Assembly: GCF_006439025.1 (NCBI RefSeq)
Contig: NZ_RCYZ01000005.1
Location: forward strand, 372,001 to 436,000
Length of the DNA stretch: 64,000 nucleotides
Source of the DNA: Hymenobacter nivis
GTDB taxonomy: Bacteria > Bacteroidota > Bacteroidia > Cytophagales > Hymenobacteraceae
Direction of reading: 5' to 3'
The notes below the pieces were generated by a model. The model did no database searches, was not told the DNA's origin, and saw nothing but the letters and a program-made list of their open reading frames with translations. Each line of letters opens with the position of its first letter. Positions within the stretch are counted from its first letter, which is position 1. Made by a program: the position numbers and the translations under genes. This document shows positions 62,601 to 64,000 of the stretch, in pieces.

Positions 62601-62851
62601 GCAGCCCCTTGTTTAGCAAGGTCGTCATCGACCTGGGGCAGCGCTACGGCCGCGGCAAGTCGTTTACCATCGAGGCAAAAAACACGTCGCGGCGCAACCG
62701 CTACGTGCAGCGCGCCACCCTAAACGGGCAGCCACTGTCTACCTTCTGGTTCCCGGCGGCCGACTTGCTCAAGGGCGGCGCACTAGTGTTAGAGATGGGT
62801 CCCCGGCCCAACCCCGCCTGGGGCGTGGGGGCCCCACCCGCGGCGCCATAA
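59669..62851 (+). CDS. Exported GH92-family glycosidase (alpha-mannosidase type) with N-terminal beta-sandwich domain
   Basis: 1060 aa. Signal peptide to about residue 32 (LLGLLLLAAWPALAQ). An N-terminal domain at about 33-210 resembles the jelly-roll carbohydrate domain of rhamnogalacturonan lyase-like proteins (FRFVVDVLDHDAQHPPLLKV, WLVFDDVRLEG). The GH92 part begins near 310 (KIGTAHSRWMIAPGPWMPFS) and has GTFSHVHEWTMAG, GNQQSMHFAFLFNW and the signature LGDEDQGQMSAWF, in which the acidic residues act on Ca-assisted mannoside hydrolysis. GH92 enzymes are exo-alpha-mannosidases that trim N-glycans or mannans. No SusC/SusD genes are in view, so this is not an obvious polysaccharide utilisation locus. 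Confidence 0.93.
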   Translation: MTQGPKPIGRTCRSLRHGLLGLLLLAAWPALAQQAPVWQIGEKDGSAQSMALAPAAYQQFLEKDFGWEDRYYLVGSSAPRTDWPYVLPGPADGWGGSGPTSGIRSHQLNILFGLQQMRAGGQFRFVVDVLDHDAQHPPLLKVTVNGQASTFRLPAAGHGGGLKGDFSQAKPYQVAIPLTSRQLAVGGNHIQLTTLDGSWLVFDDVRLEGPAVLEAQRGRPLFVRQVAAAPYTVDRQGTTAQPLLVDVEHLRGRPTLAVALDGQTILTQFLDTGRYVLEAPMPAVGAPRTSRYQVFANGQLLRQGTVRRGPQPRQTAAAYVDTKIGTAHSRWMIAPGPWMPFSMVKLGPDNQNAGWMAGYDPTMESVGTFSHVHEWTMAGLGTLPVTGPLKLKVGDQRTGTDGYRSAIDKSTEEAPLGYYKVVLKDYGIKAELTSTTRCGFQRYTYPRGPNGRVMVDLKIPAEYGYEILDYEIKQVGDRRLEGYSQQRTANAWSGGVNQDYTLHFVLEFDQPIAKFGSWRNGQELPPGTPARGQNPTDAGAYVEFDTRTNNVVQVRSGLSLVDVAGASNNLKQEVEKPFGWRFDAVRQHHVATWNQLLNRLAVTSDDRREKARFYNAMYRGLCSRNTWSDVDGRWVDATERPQQLTDPDAVALGCDAFWNTFWNLNQYWNLVTPEWSSRWVKSQLAMYDANGWLAKGPAGMEYIPVMVAEHEIPLIVGAYQMGIRDYDAQKAFGAAYKMQTTLPAVVGEGFAGNRDLAQYLRHHYVPADSGRFSNGLEYAYDDWTVGQFAKALGKDREYQQFRDRGSWWKNTMDPATGYARLRRADGSWAPDFDPFKSGANEQYVEGNAWQLTYFVPQDVPGLARLIGPQRFAERLAGGFARSYPWRFNAPNDAYWEYPVVQGNQQSMHFAFLFNWVGQPWLTQQWSRAIVDRYYGYGEANAYLGDEDQGQMSAWFTMAALGLFQTDGGCRVAPIYEIGSPLFSKVVIDLGQRYGRGKSFTIEAKNTSRRNRYVQRATLNGQPLSTFWFPAADLLKGGALVLEMGPRPNPAWGVGAPPAAP

Positions 62852-62920
62852 GCCCCGTCCGTTAGGGCCCCCAGCGCTTGCGCTTGGCCCCACCGCATGG
62901 CCAGCCTAGCCGCGCGGAAA

Positions 62921-62963
62921 CACCAAAAAGCCCGGCTGCGTGGCGCAGCCGGGCTTTTTGGTG
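62921..62963. terminator. Bidirectional terminator, 20-bp perfect stem
   Basis: CACCAAAAAGCCCGGCTGCG at 62921-62940 and its exact complement at 62944-62963 enclose a 3-nt loop. It lies between convergent genes ending at 62851 and 62986. Confidence 0.9.
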
Positions 62964-62985
62964 CCTGCTAAAAACTGCTGGGGCC

Positions 62986-64000
62986 CTAGGCGGGCACGGC
63001 CTCGGCGCGTTGTTTCTGCGCTTGCGGGGCGGCGCCCACTTTGGCGGGGGCCACCGTCACCACCACGTACTTCGAGGTGGGCGTGTTGCTGGTTTTGGCC
63101 ACGCTGGCGATGGGCACCAGCGGGTTAGCCTCGGGGAAATAGGCCGACACGTTGCCGCGCGGAATCTCGTAGGGCACCACGATGAACTTCTCCACCGTGC
63201 GCTCCTCGCCCTCGTAGTGGCTCGTGATGTCGATGAGGTCCTTGGCCTTGAGGCCACGCTCGGCAATGTCCTGCTTGTTCATGAACAGCACGCGCCGCTC
63301 GTTGTGGATGCCGCGGTAGCGGTCGTTGTACTCGTAGATGGTCGTGTTGAACTGGTCGTGGCTGCGCACGGTCATCAGCACCAGCTGGCCCGGCTCCAGG
63401 GTGTACTTCTCCAGCTCGGTGGTGGTGAAGTTGGCCATGCCGTTGTGGGTCGTGAACTTGCGCTCGCGGGGCCCGTTGGGCAGGTAGAAGCCGCCGGGCT
63501 TGCGCAGGTTCTCGTTGAACTTCTCAAAGCCCGGAATCACGCGCGAAATGTGGTCGCGGATCACGTCGTAGTTCTCCGTCATCGCCACCCAGTCGGCCAC
63601 GTTGGTGCGGTCGGGGCCCAGCGTGGCAATGGCCACGCCGGCCAAGATGGCCACTTCGCTCAGCATCTGGCCGGGCAAGGGCACCAGGGCCCCCTTGTTC
63701 TGGCTCACCACGCCCATCGAGTTTTCGCACGAGGTCATCTGGTGGCCCGACTTCTGCATGTCGATGTCGAGGTGGGTGAAGCACGGCAGCAACAGGCTGG
63801 TGTTGCCGGTAACGAGGTGGCCGCGGTTGAGCTTGGTGCCCACAAACACGGTCAGGTTCTGTTTGCGCATGCCTTCGGCGATGACCTCGGTGTCGGGGCC
63901 CGCGGCGAGCAGGTTGCCGCCCAGGCTGAAGTACACCTTGGTTTCGCCGCGGTACATCGACTTGATGGTTTCCACCACGTCGCGGCCGTGCTCGTAGGGC
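62986..64000 (-). CDS. FdhF/YdeP-type molybdopterin oxidoreductase, 5' end cut by window edge
   Basis: The frame is open to the window edge (about 337 codons seen), so this is the C-terminal part of a protein usually 700-770 aa long. Molybdopterin-binding motifs include VYFSLGGNLLAAGPDTE, VSTKLNR-like VGTKLNRGHLVTG, ENSMGVVSQNKG and the C-terminal MGD domain LMTVRSHDQFNTTIYEYNDR with PYEIPRGNVSAYFPEANPLV. The sequence matches the FdhF-like YdeP group (oxidoreductase alpha subunit), which lacks a confirmed substrate and has been linked to acid tolerance in E. coli. Its partner genes, commonly fdhD, would lie outside the window. Confidence 0.9.
   Translation of the reverse strand, partial: PYEHGRDVVETIKSMYRGETKVYFSLGGNLLAAGPDTEVIAEGMRKQNLTVFVGTKLNRGHLVTGNTSLLLPCFTHLDIDMQKSGHQMTSCENSMGVVSQNKGALVPLPGQMLSEVAILAGVAIATLGPDRTNVADWVAMTENYDVIRDHISRVIPGFEKFNENLRKPGGFYLPNGPRERKFTTHNGMANFTTTELEKYTLEPGQLVLMTVRSHDQFNTTIYEYNDRYRGIHNERRVLFMNKQDIAERGLKAKDLIDITSHYEGEERTVEKFIVVPYEIPRGNVSAYFPEANPLVPIASVAKTSNTPTSKYVVVTVAPAKVGAAPQAQKQRAEAVPA

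Noticed and set aside
59669..62851. GH92 gene as part of a polysaccharide utilisation locus
   Set aside because: No SusC/SusD pair or regulator lies within the window beside it.

Overview
The window is about 64 kb of high-GC DNA from a Bacteroidota chromosome, most likely a Hymenobacter-like member of the Cytophagales. Three lines of evidence support this. Secreted proteins end in type IX secretion (T9SS) type A sorting domains with the LYPNPA signature. Many genes are preceded by the Bacteroidota -7 promoter element TAnnTTTG, with no convincing Shine-Dalgarno sequences. The gene families (TamB with a lipoprotein TamA-like partner, class I HMG-CoA reductase, TonB-type proteins with an N-terminal CSExW...GxxC..C motif) also fit. 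No tRNA, rRNA, CRISPR array, transposase or phage gene was seen.

Layout. 1-2.2 kb: end of a surface-polysaccharide locus (edge-truncated family 2 glycosyltransferase and a Wzx-type flippase). 2.5-15.7 kb: single-gene units, including a TPM-domain membrane protein, a front-end-type fatty acid desaturase, a GNAT acetyltransferase, a secreted M4 metalloprotease with T9SS tail, an M20 amidohydrolase, a PAP2/sphingomyelin-synthase-like membrane enzyme, a short-chain dehydrogenase, a PhyH dioxygenase and a frameshifted TonB-like gene. 15.7-31.1 kb: HMG-CoA reductase, a secreted protein, a lipoprotein, an S41 protease, ruvX, def, a zinc phospholipase C/P1-nuclease-like protein, a Kir-type potassium channel, a Gly/Pro-rich secreted protein, a two-component pair, a patatin/beta-barrel protein and an alpha/beta hydrolase. 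31.2-48.3 kb: two giant paralogous T9SS surface proteins (2854 and 2658 aa). 48.9-64 kb: 4-alpha-glucanotransferase with two CBM20 domains, the coupled tamB-tamL pair, a GH92 glycosidase and an edge-truncated FdhF/YdeP-type molybdopterin oxidoreductase.

How the parts fit. Much of the window concerns the cell envelope: polysaccharide export, lipid modification, the TamB-TamL pathway, T9SS-exported enzymes and adhesin-like giants. Most convergent gene pairs are separated by a strong hairpin or perfect palindrome that can terminate transcription from both sides. The longest is a perfect 66-bp palindrome behind one giant gene.

The most unusual features are: (1) the two giant genes, which share a 3' segment of about 0.56 kb with only six mismatches by eye while the rest is highly diverged; (2) a duplicated N-terminal module in the giants that I cannot assign to a named family; (3) a tamB whose membrane anchor is encoded upstream of any ATG/GTG/TTG; (4) a TonB-like gene broken by one frameshift; (5) the perfect palindromic terminators; (6) a strong excess of the GGGGCCCC-type motif.
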